Shown here one piece after another: positions 14,399-22,123 of a DNA stretch of 64,000 bases (positions are counted from its first letter, which is position 1; every line of letters starts with the position of its first letter). Source of the DNA: a virus. A program made the translations under genes and the position numbers. Under the pieces are notes generated by a model. That model saw only the letters and a list, made by a program, of their open reading frames with translations, did not search any database and was not told the origin of the DNA. The stretch spans positions 1 to 64,000 of the IMG/VR virus record IMGVR_UViG_3300028837_001398; one strand, 5' to 3'.

Positions 14399-14635
14399 CT
14401 ATTTCTCGCCGGTCTCCACGTTCCCCGGCGCTGTTGCGCTTTCAATGTCGATCTCTTCGTAGGTTCCGAGGAAGATACTCCTCGCGCACGGGTACTGCTC
14501 GCCCTCGATTCCTATGACGAGGAAATCCCCGGCATTGCCCTTCATCGTCCCCTCGAGGGTCTGAACCGAGAACGGCTCTGTCATCTCCTTCGCGTGGATG
14601 ATCTGCGGGCGTTTGCGGTAGTGCTTGAACCCCAT
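14399..14635 (-). CDS. Small phage protein of the GDY(L/G)-type beta family
   Basis: A 78-residue protein; the ATG at 14635 is used. The pattern Y-R-K-R-P, then E-G-T-M-K-G-N-A-G-D-F-L-V-I-G-I and G-E-Q-Y-P-C-x8-T-Y-E-E matches a short protein seen in many tailed phages. In those homologues a G-D-(W/Y)-(L/I) strand is followed by Y-P-C-K-P-x-I-F. Its function is not known in those phages either. It is located among tail-end and lysis genes. Confidence 0.65.
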   Translation of the reverse strand: MGFKHYRKRPQIIHAKEMTEPFSVQTLEGTMKGNAGDFLVIGIEGEQYPCARSIFLGTYEEIDIESATAPGNVETGEK

Positions 14636-14637
14636 GT

Positions 14638-14991
14638 CTACTCCTCTCGTATGCTCACCATCAAACCGCGGTCGTGCATCGCCGAGAGCAGCTCCCGCGC
14701 TTGGCGGCTCGTCTGCTCCGCGTCCCGCAGCGTATTGCTGGCCCGCGTCCCCACGCGCACCATGTGGTCTACCAACCCCAGCCCGGCCTTCACAAGCCGG
14801 CGCCACTCCTCGGGCACATCCTCGGCCACCTCCTGCAACTGCTGTACCAGCTCCGTCGCCTCGCCCATGAACACGCCAGCCGCGTCAAGTTGATTCGTCA
14901 GTTCCGCCAGGGCCTCGCCGGTCTGCGGGATCACCGCCCCAGTCGCCTGCTCGATAATGCCCACGAGTTTTTTGGTGCCGAGAATGTCCAT
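14638..14991 (-). CDS. Helical hypothetical protein next to the endolysin
   Basis: A 117-residue protein starting at the ATG that lies a few bases after the endolysin stop. It is almost entirely helical (E-A-L-A-E-L-T-N-Q-L-D, then L-V-Q-Q-L-Q-E-V-A-E-D-V) with no membrane segment. An earlier in-frame start would lie deep inside the endolysin and is rejected. Function unknown; a role linked to lysis timing is possible only by position. Confidence 0.55.
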   Translation of the reverse strand: MDILGTKKLVGIIEQATGAVIPQTGEALAELTNQLDAAGVFMGEATELVQQLQEVAEDVPEEWRRLVKAGLGLVDHMVRVGTRASNTLRDAEQTSRQARELLSAMHDRGLMVSIREE

Positions 14992-14993
14992 GC

Positions 14994-15689
14994 TCACCGC
15001 CTGCCTCGCCGCGTATAGATATAGACCTTCCCGTTCTCCCCCTGCTCCGGGTGATAGCTGATACTCCCGCCCAGCGCCTCCACCACGGAGCGCAGCGGCC
15101 CCTCTGCCGTCCCGCCCCGGATGCTGCCCTGCCGGGACACCACCTCGTCGTTCACGAGAACCATGAGCCCGAACCGCTCCGCCTCCGTCCACCGCGGGTG
15201 CATCGCCCGCTCGTTCACCACCTCGAAGTGCATCGGGTCCGGCGTTCGCCATCGCCCCCCCCACTCCCAGCCGTGTTTCTCGAACAGCCCGACCAGCCGC
15301 GCGTCCTGCTGCGCGTCGCTGTCATACGGGCAGAGCGCGGCGTTCAGGTCTATAGCGATTCCCCACGTGTGGCGCGACAGGGTGCGGCGCGGGTTCCAAC
15401 CCTTGTGCCGCGGCACCCAACAGCCATCGTAGGTTTCGATGGTGTGGGTGAGCCCGCGCTCGGCAACCTCCTGCAGGACCTCCGTCAGGCTGTCCGCGAC
15501 GAGTGCATGGCAGGGTATCTCCCGGACGCGGTCGCCGGCCTGCGTCTCCATCGGAAACGGCGGCTCAATACGCGCGATGTTGTGGACGACCCAGTCGGCT
15601 GGCACTATCACCCGGCCGTGCTCCTCGGGATCGTCGCGCGACACGAAGTCGCCGAAGTTCTGCTTCACCCAGGCCGTCGTCCGGGCCAT
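14994..15689 (-). CDS. Endolysin, M15-type D-Ala-D-Ala/L-Ala-D-Glu peptidase with C-terminal extra domain
   Basis: A 231-residue cell-wall peptidase. The ATG overlaps the stop of the upstream gene (ATGA). The VanY/M15 zinc motif S-R-H-T-W-G-I-A-I-D is at 105-114 (His107, Asp114), and the second metal His is in D-P-M-H-F at about 151-155. The residues beyond about 185 (Q-G-S-I-R-G-G ... V-V-E-A-L-G-G-S-I-S-Y) resemble the copper-amine-oxidase-type stalk domain that often binds the wall. It has no signal peptide, so it needs a holin for release. It cleaves peptidoglycan cross-links at lysis. Confidence 0.92.
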   Translation of the reverse strand: MARTTAWVKQNFGDFVSRDDPEEHGRVIVPADWVVHNIARIEPPFPMETQAGDRVREIPCHALVADSLTEVLQEVAERGLTHTIETYDGCWVPRHKGWNPRRTLSRHTWGIAIDLNAALCPYDSDAQQDARLVGLFEKHGWEWGGRWRTPDPMHFEVVNERAMHPRWTEAERFGLMVLVNDEVVSRQGSIRGGTAEGPLRSVVEALGGSISYHPEQGENGKVYIYTRRGRR

Positions 15690-15940
15690 CACACCCTCCC
15701 GGCAATCGCAGCGATCGCCGTCGCCAACGCTGCCAGGGCGATCGCTATCGTCACCCAGAACTTGCGCGCGTCCAACGCTCCATTGGCGGGCCTCTTCTCC
15801 AGGGCCTCGATCCGCCGCTCGTTGTCGGGACACCGCTCTTCGAGCCTAGCGCTCAGGCGCGCGAATGCCAGCGTCTGCTCCCCCAGGGCATTCTCCACGC
15901 TGCCAAGCCTATCCAGAACCTCGTCTATGCGGTCACTCAT
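15689..15940 (-). CDS. Coiled-coil protein with a C-terminal membrane anchor (XhlA/holin-like)
   Basis: An 83-residue protein. Residues 1-52 form a heptad-like charged helix (D-E-V-L-D-R-L-G-S-V-E-N-A-L). The end (about 60-81, VTIAIALAALATAIAAIAG) is one membrane span. This layout matches XhlA-type proteins that assist holins or endolysins in Bacillus phages. Its stop overlaps the endolysin start, which supports a lysis function. It may be the holin itself or a partner of the three-span protein at 12598-12921. Confidence 0.65.
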   Translation of the reverse strand: MSDRIDEVLDRLGSVENALGEQTLAFARLSARLEERCPDNERRIEALEKRPANGALDARKFWVTIAIALAALATAIAAIAGRV

Positions 15941-15951
15941 TCGCGGTTCCC

Positions 15952-16317
15952 TCAGTCCACGGCTTTTTCAGCGCCATCCACATACTCGAGGAGCCGCGCC
16001 ACGATCACATCCGGCCACCGAGCCCCATTGCCCTTGACGGCAGCCTCCAGCAGCTTTGCCTCCGCGTCCTCCAGCTCCAGCGGCTCGGTCGCGTCGCGGA
16101 CCTTGAGAGCCAGCGCGAGGGTCGCGGTGGGCTCCTTCGAGCTGTGCGTCTCCAGTTCGCGCAGAAGGGCAGCGCGCAGACTCAGCACATCGAGCCGGTA
16201 CAGTTCCGCCCCGCACTGCGGGCAGTTGGCTGGCGCGAGCTCTGGCAACCGCCGCGGCAGCGCCTCGCCCTCCAGCGTTTTCAGACCGTCATCCAGTCCG
16301 TTCGGAAACGTCTTCAT
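15952..16317 (-). CDS. Small protein with CPQC zinc knuckle
   Basis: A 121-residue protein. One C-P-Q-C pair sits near residue 32, followed by long helices (L-R-A-A-L-L-R-E-L-E, then E-A-K-L-L-E-A-A-V-K). A single CxxC may need a partner for metal binding. Its ATG overlaps the stop of the frameshifted gene upstream. No family recognised; it lies between the tail genes and the lysis genes. Confidence 0.6.
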   Translation of the reverse strand: MKTFPNGLDDGLKTLEGEALPRRLPELAPANCPQCGAELYRLDVLSLRAALLRELETHSSKEPTATLALALKVRDATEPLELEDAEAKLLEAAVKGNGARWPDVIVARLLEYVDGAEKAVD

Positions 16318-16582
16318 GGTGTTGACTCCTCCTCATATTCGCTCGGGTCCGGCTCCCAGTTCACAAGGTCCTCGGGCAGCTCGGGTGCCTGCTCGACGGC
16401 CAGCCTCAGTTCCTGATAGAGTGCCAGCGCCGCGCCCTTCTGTTGTGGGCCGTGAGCTTTACCCGCGGATTCTGCAACAGATCGAGCACGGCTGTCGTCT
16501 CGTCCAGCAGGGCCTGTCCAGCGGCCTGGCGCTCCCGCACTCGCCCAACCAGCGCTATCAGTTTTTGCTCTGGTGTCGCCAT
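16314..16582 (-). pseudogene. Small helical protein gene interrupted by a one-base frameshift
   Basis: Frame 1 starts at ATG 16582 and reads about 48 plausible residues (MATPEQKLIALVGRVRERQ ... NPRVKLTA), then runs to a stop at 16406. A second frame continues sensibly (K-G-A-A-L-A-L-Y-Q-E-L-R-L-A-V-E-Q ... S-E-Y-E-E-E-S-T-P) and stops in an ATGA overlap with the next gene. The 269-bp span is one base short of whole codons. One extra C in the GGCCCAC run near 16450 would restore a single 89-residue protein. It may be a true mutation, an assembly error or, less likely, a -1 recoding site; no good slippery heptamer is present. Confidence 0.65.
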
Positions 16583-16599
16583 TTCCAGCTCCTATTTTG

Positions 16600-16608
16600 T
16601 GCTATACT
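16600..16608 (+). promoter_or_regulatory. Rightward promoter of the sulfatase-like moron gene
   Basis: TGC plus TATACT at 16603-16608 (extended -10, no clear -35), with the expected start near 16615 and GGAGG at 16616-16620 before the ATG at 16627. The sequence around it (TTTTGTGCTATACT) resembles the repressor promoter (TTTCTGTGCTATAAT at 6512-6526), so both could be active in the lysogen. Confidence 0.6.
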
Positions 16609-16626
16609 GTTTGCTGGAGGTGCGTC

Positions 16627-17967
16627 ATGCGCTTCGCCAAGTGGATAATCCTCGTAGTCACCACCGTAGCGATCGGGGCGTTCCTCTGGACGCGGCCCGC
16701 GAAGGCACCCGTGCGACGCCCGCCCCAGTCGGGCCATCCCGACATCTACATCTTCCTGATAGACGCCCTGCGCGCCGACCATGTGGGCTGCTACGGCTAC
16801 CAGCGCCCCACCACCCCCAACATTGACGCCGTCAATGCCCACACCCCCGCCACCTGGACCCGCCCCGCCGTCGCCTCCATATTCACCGGACTCGCACCGC
16901 CGCGCCACGGAGTCACAACCCACCATGATTCCCTGCCGCCCAGGGCGAACACCCTCGCCGAGAGGCTTCGCGGCCAGGGCTATCACACACACATGATTCA
17001 GACGAATGGAAACGCCTCGCACCATTTCGGGTTCGACCAGGGATTCGCTGACTATGACTATGGCAAACGCACCGGGACTGCAGAATGGGCGCTCTCCAGG
17101 GTAAATCTCACAGCCGACAAGCCCCTCTTCCTCTACGTACACATTATCGAACCCCATGCACCCTACGCTCCAAGTGAAGAGGCACTTCGCCTGTTCGATA
17201 CCGGGATTGCCGGTTCTTGCGATGGCAGTCTTGAGGCGCTCAGCGGGGTCGGGTATCTCTGGCCCGACATCTCGCAAGAAGACCTGGCGCATCTGCGCGA
17301 CCTCTACGACGGCGAGGTATGGGACGCAGACCGCGCCTTCGGGAACTTCGTCACGAAACTCAGCGACGCGGCGCGCTACGAGGATTCCCTGATTATCGTC
17401 CTTGCCGACCACGGTGAGGCGTTCGGCGAGCACAACACGCTCGGCCACGGAAACATCCTCAACGTCGAGGAGATGCACATACCCCTGATAGTGAGATTCC
17501 CCGGCGGTGTACACGCTGGCCGGCAGATACAGACGCCCGTTACCCTGGTTGATCTGCTCCCCACGCTGCTTCTCCAAATCGGGGTAGAGCCGGACGAGGG
17601 GCTGTCCGGCTGGGACCTCGGTGCCATTCCCACTGCACGTTGTCCGGGCCGGGCAATCTACGCACATGTTTCGGGCGACGATCCCGAAGTCCGCGAACTC
17701 ATAGGTGTCATAGACGCCCAGGGCTACAAGCGAGTTCTGGATACCTCGCGGGATCACTGGATTCCCAAGGAAGCACAAGGATTGTGGGACACACGCCAGG
17801 ACCCCGGGGAGCGCCACCAGATAGAGGATGAGGAGCGCGCCGCCCAGTGTGCGGTAGTTGCCTCCCAATGGGTATCGTCGCAGCGTGCTGTCTCGCTGGA
17901 ACGCCGTCACGTCACACTTCCCCCCGAGGCCCGCCAGGAACTTCAGGCTCTCGGCTACTTGCAGTAG
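16627..17967 (+). CDS. Membrane-anchored sulfatase/alkaline-phosphatase-superfamily hydrolase (moron)
   Basis: A 446-residue protein starting at ATG 16627 with GGAGG upstream. Residues 4-22 form a membrane anchor or signal, so the enzyme faces outside the inner membrane. Superfamily motifs are visible: I-D-A-L-R-A-D-H-V-G-C-Y-G-Y near 45-58, A-T-W-T-R-P-A-V-A-S-I-F-T-G near 77-90 (a Thr or Ser here could be the nucleophile; no C-x-P-x-R is present), L-A-D-H-G-E near 260 and a closing Q-A-L-G-Y-L. It likely hydrolyses a phosphate or sulfate ester on a surface glycan or lipid. It lies on the strand opposite to the late operon with its own promoter and overlaps the convergent gene by 56 bp. Confidence 0.88.
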   Translation: MRFAKWIILVVTTVAIGAFLWTRPAKAPVRRPPQSGHPDIYIFLIDALRADHVGCYGYQRPTTPNIDAVNAHTPATWTRPAVASIFTGLAPPRHGVTTHHDSLPPRANTLAERLRGQGYHTHMIQTNGNASHHFGFDQGFADYDYGKRTGTAEWALSRVNLTADKPLFLYVHIIEPHAPYAPSEEALRLFDTGIAGSCDGSLEALSGVGYLWPDISQEDLAHLRDLYDGEVWDADRAFGNFVTKLSDAARYEDSLIIVLADHGEAFGEHNTLGHGNILNVEEMHIPLIVRFPGGVHAGRQIQTPVTLVDLLPTLLLQIGVEPDEGLSGWDLGAIPTARCPGRAIYAHVSGDDPEVRELIGVIDAQGYKRVLDTSRDHWIPKEAQGLWDTRQDPGERHQIEDEERAAQCAVVASQWVSSQRAVSLERRHVTLPPEARQELQALGYLQ

Positions 17968-18190
17968 TTTTGCGGAGCAGGTCCCGCAGCACCTGGCACG
18001 TCACCTCGATCTCCTTGAGGCGGATGTCCACCTTCTTCCAGGCGTCGCGGCGCCTGATAATCTCCTCCTGCTCCATCTCACCGCAGAGAGAGAGTTGGCA
18101 GCGCGTCCAGTTGCGATAGGTATCCAGGCTTTCGGCCCACAGTTGCCGCCGCTCTTGTGCGAGGCAGTTGAGAATCTCGGGTATGTTCAT
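17912..18190 (-). CDS. Small helical tail-end protein
   Basis: A 92-residue protein starting at the ATG that overlaps the upstream stop (ATGA). It is mostly helical and charged (E-I-L-N-C-L-A-Q-E-R-R-Q-L-W; R-L-K-E-I-E-V-T-C-Q-V-L-R-D-L-L), with four cysteines. Its last 56 bases overlap the convergent sulfatase gene, suggesting that the moron was inserted right at its 3' end and may have altered its tail. Function unknown. Confidence 0.6.
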   Translation of the reverse strand: MNIPEILNCLAQERRQLWAESLDTYRNWTRCQLSLCGEMEQEEIIRRRDAWKKVDIRLKEIEVTCQVLRDLLRKTTASSREPEVPGGPRGEV

Positions 18191-18654
18191 GGTGCCGGTG
18201 TGTTCCCGAAGCCATACCAATACAGCTTGCCACCCGGCTCAAACCAGATATGGCCCTGATCCTCTAACGGGCTTACACTCCGCCGCCCCATGAAGTCTCC
18301 CGTGTAGAGAATCCGCCCGTTCGGGATCGTGATTCCGCAGTCGGTCTGTGCCTGCGGCGCAGTGGTGCCGTCAACATAGATGTCCTGCGGTATCGAACCG
18401 CGGTCCGTCGTGATCTCCCAGCCGTAGTAACCCACCTCGTCAACATCCTTACACCAGTTGCAGCCAGGGCATTCGTCGGGGTTGTCGAGTCCGGGACAGT
18501 TCGTCGCGACACAGGCATCCTTGGGCACCGACCAGCGACAGCATGAATAGCCCCAGGGTTCTGTGTCTGCATTGCAGTCATCCCGGTTGAGGAAGTCCCC
18601 ACAGTGGTCAACCGTGTTCGTGCCTGTGATCTCACCGTTCTTGCACTCGCTCAT
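18187..18654 (-). CDS. Cysteine-rich protein next to the tail fibre
   Basis: A 155-residue protein; the start is set by ATGA overlap with the fibre gene. The first 80 residues hold about thirteen cysteines (for example C-C-R-W, C-P-G-C-N-W-C), a density unusual for a cytoplasmic phage protein. It points to disulfides or a cluster of metal sites. The second half is beta-like (G-Y-Y-G-W-E-I-T-T-D, then I-W-F-E-P-G-G-K-L-Y-W-Y). Its position suggests a tail-tip or receptor-binding accessory. No family recognised. Confidence 0.65.
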   Translation of the reverse strand: MSECKNGEITGTNTVDHCGDFLNRDDCNADTEPWGYSCCRWSVPKDACVATNCPGLDNPDECPGCNWCKDVDEVGYYGWEITTDRGSIPQDIYVDGTTAPQAQTDCGITIPNGRILYTGDFMGRRSVSPLEDQGHIWFEPGGKLYWYGFGNTPAP

Positions 18655-20618
18655 GCAACCGCCACTATCTCTCCACGGTTTTCCGAGGAGTTCCAACCCA
18701 TCTTGAAGACCTGACCGTCGCCGAAGAATATGTACTTGTCGCTGGCAATGAAGACATCGGCAATCTCCTTGCTTGTGCTGCCGAAGTCCAGGCCGCCCGC
18801 CGTGGCCGGGTAGAGCGCAGTCGCACTCAAAATCAGCTCCGCCACGCCGCCAATCGCCCACCGCAGGCTCGCCGAGGCGTAGTACATGCCGTAGGCCGTG
18901 GCTCCCGAGAAGCTGTACGTGGGCGCTGCCACAGTCCCGTTGGCTGCCCGAATGAGACCTTCAGCCGTGATGTTAGCGTTGTGTTCGATGGTCAGCGCTA
19001 GGCTCGGCGAGGTGCCTGCGTTGGCCGTAGTATAGAACTCCAGGCGCGTACCCTCGTGAGTCGCATCGAAGTTCTCGTTGGCAAGCGCCCTGATATCTGC
19101 GGTGTCCTCAAACCCAGCCCCATCATGGCCACCGAACCGAAGCTGTCCAAGGTAGTCTCCGGACACGACGGCGGCGGGAGACGCCAGTGTTCCCCTCGCA
19201 CGGAGTAGACTCAACGTAGGGCGATGGTAGGAGTATGTGTCGGCATAGTTTGTGAAGAGAAGCTCTTGGTTCCTGTCAGCGTCCTTGATTACGTCAAGCT
19301 CGCCGTACACCGTGGCTTGCCCCGGAGCAAGCCGTGCGCACTCGGTCAGCGCCCCGGCATTCGCCACCCGGAAGGACAGCGCCCCCGTGTTGTCCGCCCC
19401 ATTCCGCACCGCACAGACGCCCCCGAGGGTCTGCGGCCCGCTCGTCGCGTCTTCGACCTGGAACAGCACCCCGGCCCCGAATCCGTCCGCCATTTCGCCG
19501 TCGGTCACATGCTTGGCGATCAGTGGATGTACGACGGTGTCGGTAGCCGCGTCGGAGATGATGGCCTTGAGGTGGTGGCCCCAGTCGCCCGTCTCGTACT
19601 CCGTCTGCGTCAGGTGGTGGAACTCCCTCGGCACCGTGGATTTGCCGCCCTGGATGCCTGGCAGCGCGTTGTGCTCGGTCAGCGTCCCGCTCGTGCCGAG
19701 ACCGCCGCCGCGCCCCCTCGCCACGCCCGTCGCAGAACCCCTGCCTCCCTGCCCTGGAATGATGTGCCGCAGCGGGTGCTGGCCGCCGATCTGGCCCATG
19801 ACGGCCTGCTCGCCCACGCTCGGAGCCGTTACCCCCGGCGCAATCGGGACGGACTTAATCGTGTGCCGCCGCTCATATAGCCGGAACCAGAGCCCCAGAT
19901 CAGTGTGTACGCTGTACTCGCCCTCCGCATAGGGCGGCCGGTGTTTGCCGCCCGCCGAGGTGTCCTTGTGGCAAATGCCAGCCCCGACCTCCTCTAGCTT
20001 GCGGCACCACAGGCCCTGTGTGATCCACTGGTCCTCATCTGGCGGCGTCTCCTGTCCAGGGTCCGCCCCGCCAATGACGAGCCAGTATTGGACGCCCGGC
20101 GTCAGTGATATCTCATCGCCCTCTGCAAGCTGTATCAGCCGCAGACACTCGCTATCGTGCGCAATAAAGCCAGCACCGCAGCCACCAAGTATGCCGACGT
20201 ACACGGTGGGCTTCGGATCGCCCGACCAGATCGAGAACCAGGCTACGCCGGTCCCGGCTGCACCCAGCCCGCCCACGTTCCACTGGTGCAGCAGTAGCTC
20301 AACCGCCCCAACCTCGACGGCCCGCCCGACCGTGAAGGCGTAGGCCGCGCTCCGGGGCGCGGTCCCTATGGCATTGCTCACAGGATTGGTTTCGCCTGGT
20401 TCGCCTAGCGTCCGCGAGCAATCGTTTTGCGCGGCCACCGCGAGTTCGTCCTCATAGCGGACCACGTCCACCTCGCCAGCGCCGGCCGCGACGACCCTGA
20501 CCGGTTCCGAATCCTGGACGTGCTCATCCTCGGCCACCGCCCGCGTCCGCACCGCCGCCGCGAACTCCTCGGCCGCGGCGTCCAGCAGCACCCGCGCTAT
20601 GGTCTGCCTAGCACTCAT
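18651..20618 (-). CDS. Tail fibre / receptor-binding protein candidate
   Basis: A 655-residue protein. Residues 85-260 form a beta-rich domain (V-G-A-V-E-L-L-L-H-Q-W-N ... A-W-F-S-I-W-S-G-D) like carbohydrate-binding or jelly-roll folds in tail fibres. A Gly-rich collagen-like linker (G-R-G-S-A-T-G-V-A-R-G-R-G-G-G-L) spans about 290-320. The rest (about 400-640) is Ala/Gly/Thr-rich with repeated strand motifs as in trimeric fibres, and the last 50 residues resemble a fibre tip. Order after the hub protein and before the lysis genes supports a host-recognition role. No named family. Confidence 0.75.
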   Translation of the reverse strand: MSARQTIARVLLDAAAEEFAAAVRTRAVAEDEHVQDSEPVRVVAAGAGEVDVVRYEDELAVAAQNDCSRTLGEPGETNPVSNAIGTAPRSAAYAFTVGRAVEVGAVELLLHQWNVGGLGAAGTGVAWFSIWSGDPKPTVYVGILGGCGAGFIAHDSECLRLIQLAEGDEISLTPGVQYWLVIGGADPGQETPPDEDQWITQGLWCRKLEEVGAGICHKDTSAGGKHRPPYAEGEYSVHTDLGLWFRLYERRHTIKSVPIAPGVTAPSVGEQAVMGQIGGQHPLRHIIPGQGGRGSATGVARGRGGGLGTSGTLTEHNALPGIQGGKSTVPREFHHLTQTEYETGDWGHHLKAIISDAATDTVVHPLIAKHVTDGEMADGFGAGVLFQVEDATSGPQTLGGVCAVRNGADNTGALSFRVANAGALTECARLAPGQATVYGELDVIKDADRNQELLFTNYADTYSYHRPTLSLLRARGTLASPAAVVSGDYLGQLRFGGHDGAGFEDTADIRALANENFDATHEGTRLEFYTTANAGTSPSLALTIEHNANITAEGLIRAANGTVAAPTYSFSGATAYGMYYASASLRWAIGGVAELILSATALYPATAGGLDFGSTSKEIADVFIASDKYIFFGDGQVFKMGWNSSENRGEIVAVA

Positions 20619-22123
20619 GCCACCATCCCCGTCAACGAGCAGAGGCCGTTCTGTCGATCATAGGCGAGCGTGACCTCGTGTACCCAAAGATCAAAGGCGT
20701 CTCCCCGGGCACGGTTCACCGTCACCACGTCGCCCGGCTCAATCCGCAGGTCGGCCCGCGGCAGCTCGACGCGCGGCTTGCTCACGCTCTTCTGCACAAA
20801 CGCCAGCTCCATCGCCGCGACCGCCTCCGCGTCCTCGTATCGGCAGGCGCACGGGGCCTGCACGGTCCTGCCCTTCTCGCCGTATGCGGCTATCAGCGAA
20901 TCGTCCCAGGCCTGCACGTCGATGGTGGGGTGCGCGCTCGAGTGCGGATGGCCCATGACGTCCACCGCGAAATCCACCCGCACATCCCCAGCCGGTAGCC
21001 CGCACATCTCGGTACCTGCTCTGATCTGCACGTAGACGACACATTCCATCCGTTCGGCCCCCGCGTTCCAGCCCCCGGAATCGCCGACGATGTGGATGTC
21101 CTGTATCTCCCCGCATTCGACAGCCCACCGGATGTTCTCGGTGTCCAGGCCAGTGTAGCCGACCCGGTAGAGTTGCTTCGTCGGCCCTGCAGCGTATATG
21201 TAGGCGAGGTACCCTGGGTAGGAGAACCAGTGTCTGCTGTAGTCGCCCCGAAAGAGTCGGTATGGCTCTCCATCGCCCTCCAACCCCTTCGAGTAGAACG
21301 CGTACTCGATGGTCGCCCACGGCTCCGGGTCTCCCAGAATCGGACGTTCCTCGCCGGAGGGTCCGCCGCTGACGAATATGCGCGTGGCGTCCGGCGCTCC
21401 GCGCCGCGGGTAGCCCAGGGAGGGAATAGCCGCGCTCGGCAGCGCCAGCACCGGGTCCCAGGTAGCGGGCAGCAGGTCGCCGTGCTTGAGCCTGCCGTCG
21501 TACCCGAAATAGACCCGCTTCGCGAGAGGCTGCACGCAGGCATTGGCGGCCGCCAGCAAGCTCTCGTTCTCGAATTGGATGTGGTCGAGGAAGAAGGCGA
21601 GTGGGCTGAGGTCGAAGTCAGCATCAGCGAACCCCGCGAATCGCTTGAACAACTCCTTGACGACATGATCTGCTTGCGCCGGAGCAGGATCGCCGTACAA
21701 GGCACTCGTCATCTTTATCCCCGCGAGGTCCCGTCCCCGATTCCCCACCTGCACCCGCAACGGCCCGTCCGGCACCTGCTCCATCCCCCCGCAACTGAGT
21801 ACACCCCCAGTGAGTACCGCATACAGGTAGCTCGTGCCATTCACCACCTCTCCAGCCTTGATCTCAATGGTGGCGGTGTTCGGTGCCAGCACCTCCTCCC
21901 ATGCGCCGCCGGGATCGAATGCGCCGTCCGCGTTGTCCACGACGAGCGTCGCCTTGTCCACCGCACCCCGCAGGGAGCGCGTGAGCGACCAGCCGATGAC
22001 GCGGTCGGTGATGTCCAGCGGATCCGGCGCGCCGCCCCAATCGCTCACCCGCACTTGATAGATAGACTGGTAACTCGTAGTCGCCAATGCCGCCGTGTAG
22101 GCCGCGTCAAGATCGCGCATCAT
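20615..22123 (-). CDS. Tail hub/baseplate protein
   Basis: A 502-residue protein. The N-terminus (V-R-V-S-D-W, D-I-T-D-R-V-I-G-W-S-L-T-R-S-L-R-G-A-V-D-K-A-T-L-V-V-D-N) is typical of phage tail-hub proteins of the gpD/gp44 type. The C-terminal part has a hub-like G-D-V-V-T-V-N motif. Position after the tape measure and the distal-tail candidate matches the tail-tip order of siphophages (tape measure, Dit, Tal/hub, fibre). It should close the tail tube and carry fibres. It is linked by 4-bp overlaps on both sides. Confidence 0.75.
   Translation of the reverse strand: MMRDLDAAYTAALATTSYQSIYQVRVSDWGGAPDPLDITDRVIGWSLTRSLRGAVDKATLVVDNADGAFDPGGAWEEVLAPNTATIEIKAGEVVNGTSYLYAVLTGGVLSCGGMEQVPDGPLRVQVGNRGRDLAGIKMTSALYGDPAPAQADHVVKELFKRFAGFADADFDLSPLAFFLDHIQFENESLLAAANACVQPLAKRVYFGYDGRLKHGDLLPATWDPVLALPSAAIPSLGYPRRGAPDATRIFVSGGPSGEERPILGDPEPWATIEYAFYSKGLEGDGEPYRLFRGDYSRHWFSYPGYLAYIYAAGPTKQLYRVGYTGLDTENIRWAVECGEIQDIHIVGDSGGWNAGAERMECVVYVQIRAGTEMCGLPAGDVRVDFAVDVMGHPHSSAHPTIDVQAWDDSLIAAYGEKGRTVQAPCACRYEDAEAVAAMELAFVQKSVSKPRVELPRADLRIEPGDVVTVNRARGDAFDLWVHEVTLAYDRQNGLCSLTGMVA

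Noticed and set aside
16437-16460. Programmed -1 frameshift in the small gene at 16314-16582
   Set aside because: No X_XXY_YYZ heptamer at the junction; a missing base is the simpler explanation, though not proven.
16558-17910. Long minus-strand open frame opposite the sulfatase
   Set aside because: The plus-strand product has clear sulfatase-family motifs and a promoter; the minus frame reads as a GC-rich shadow.
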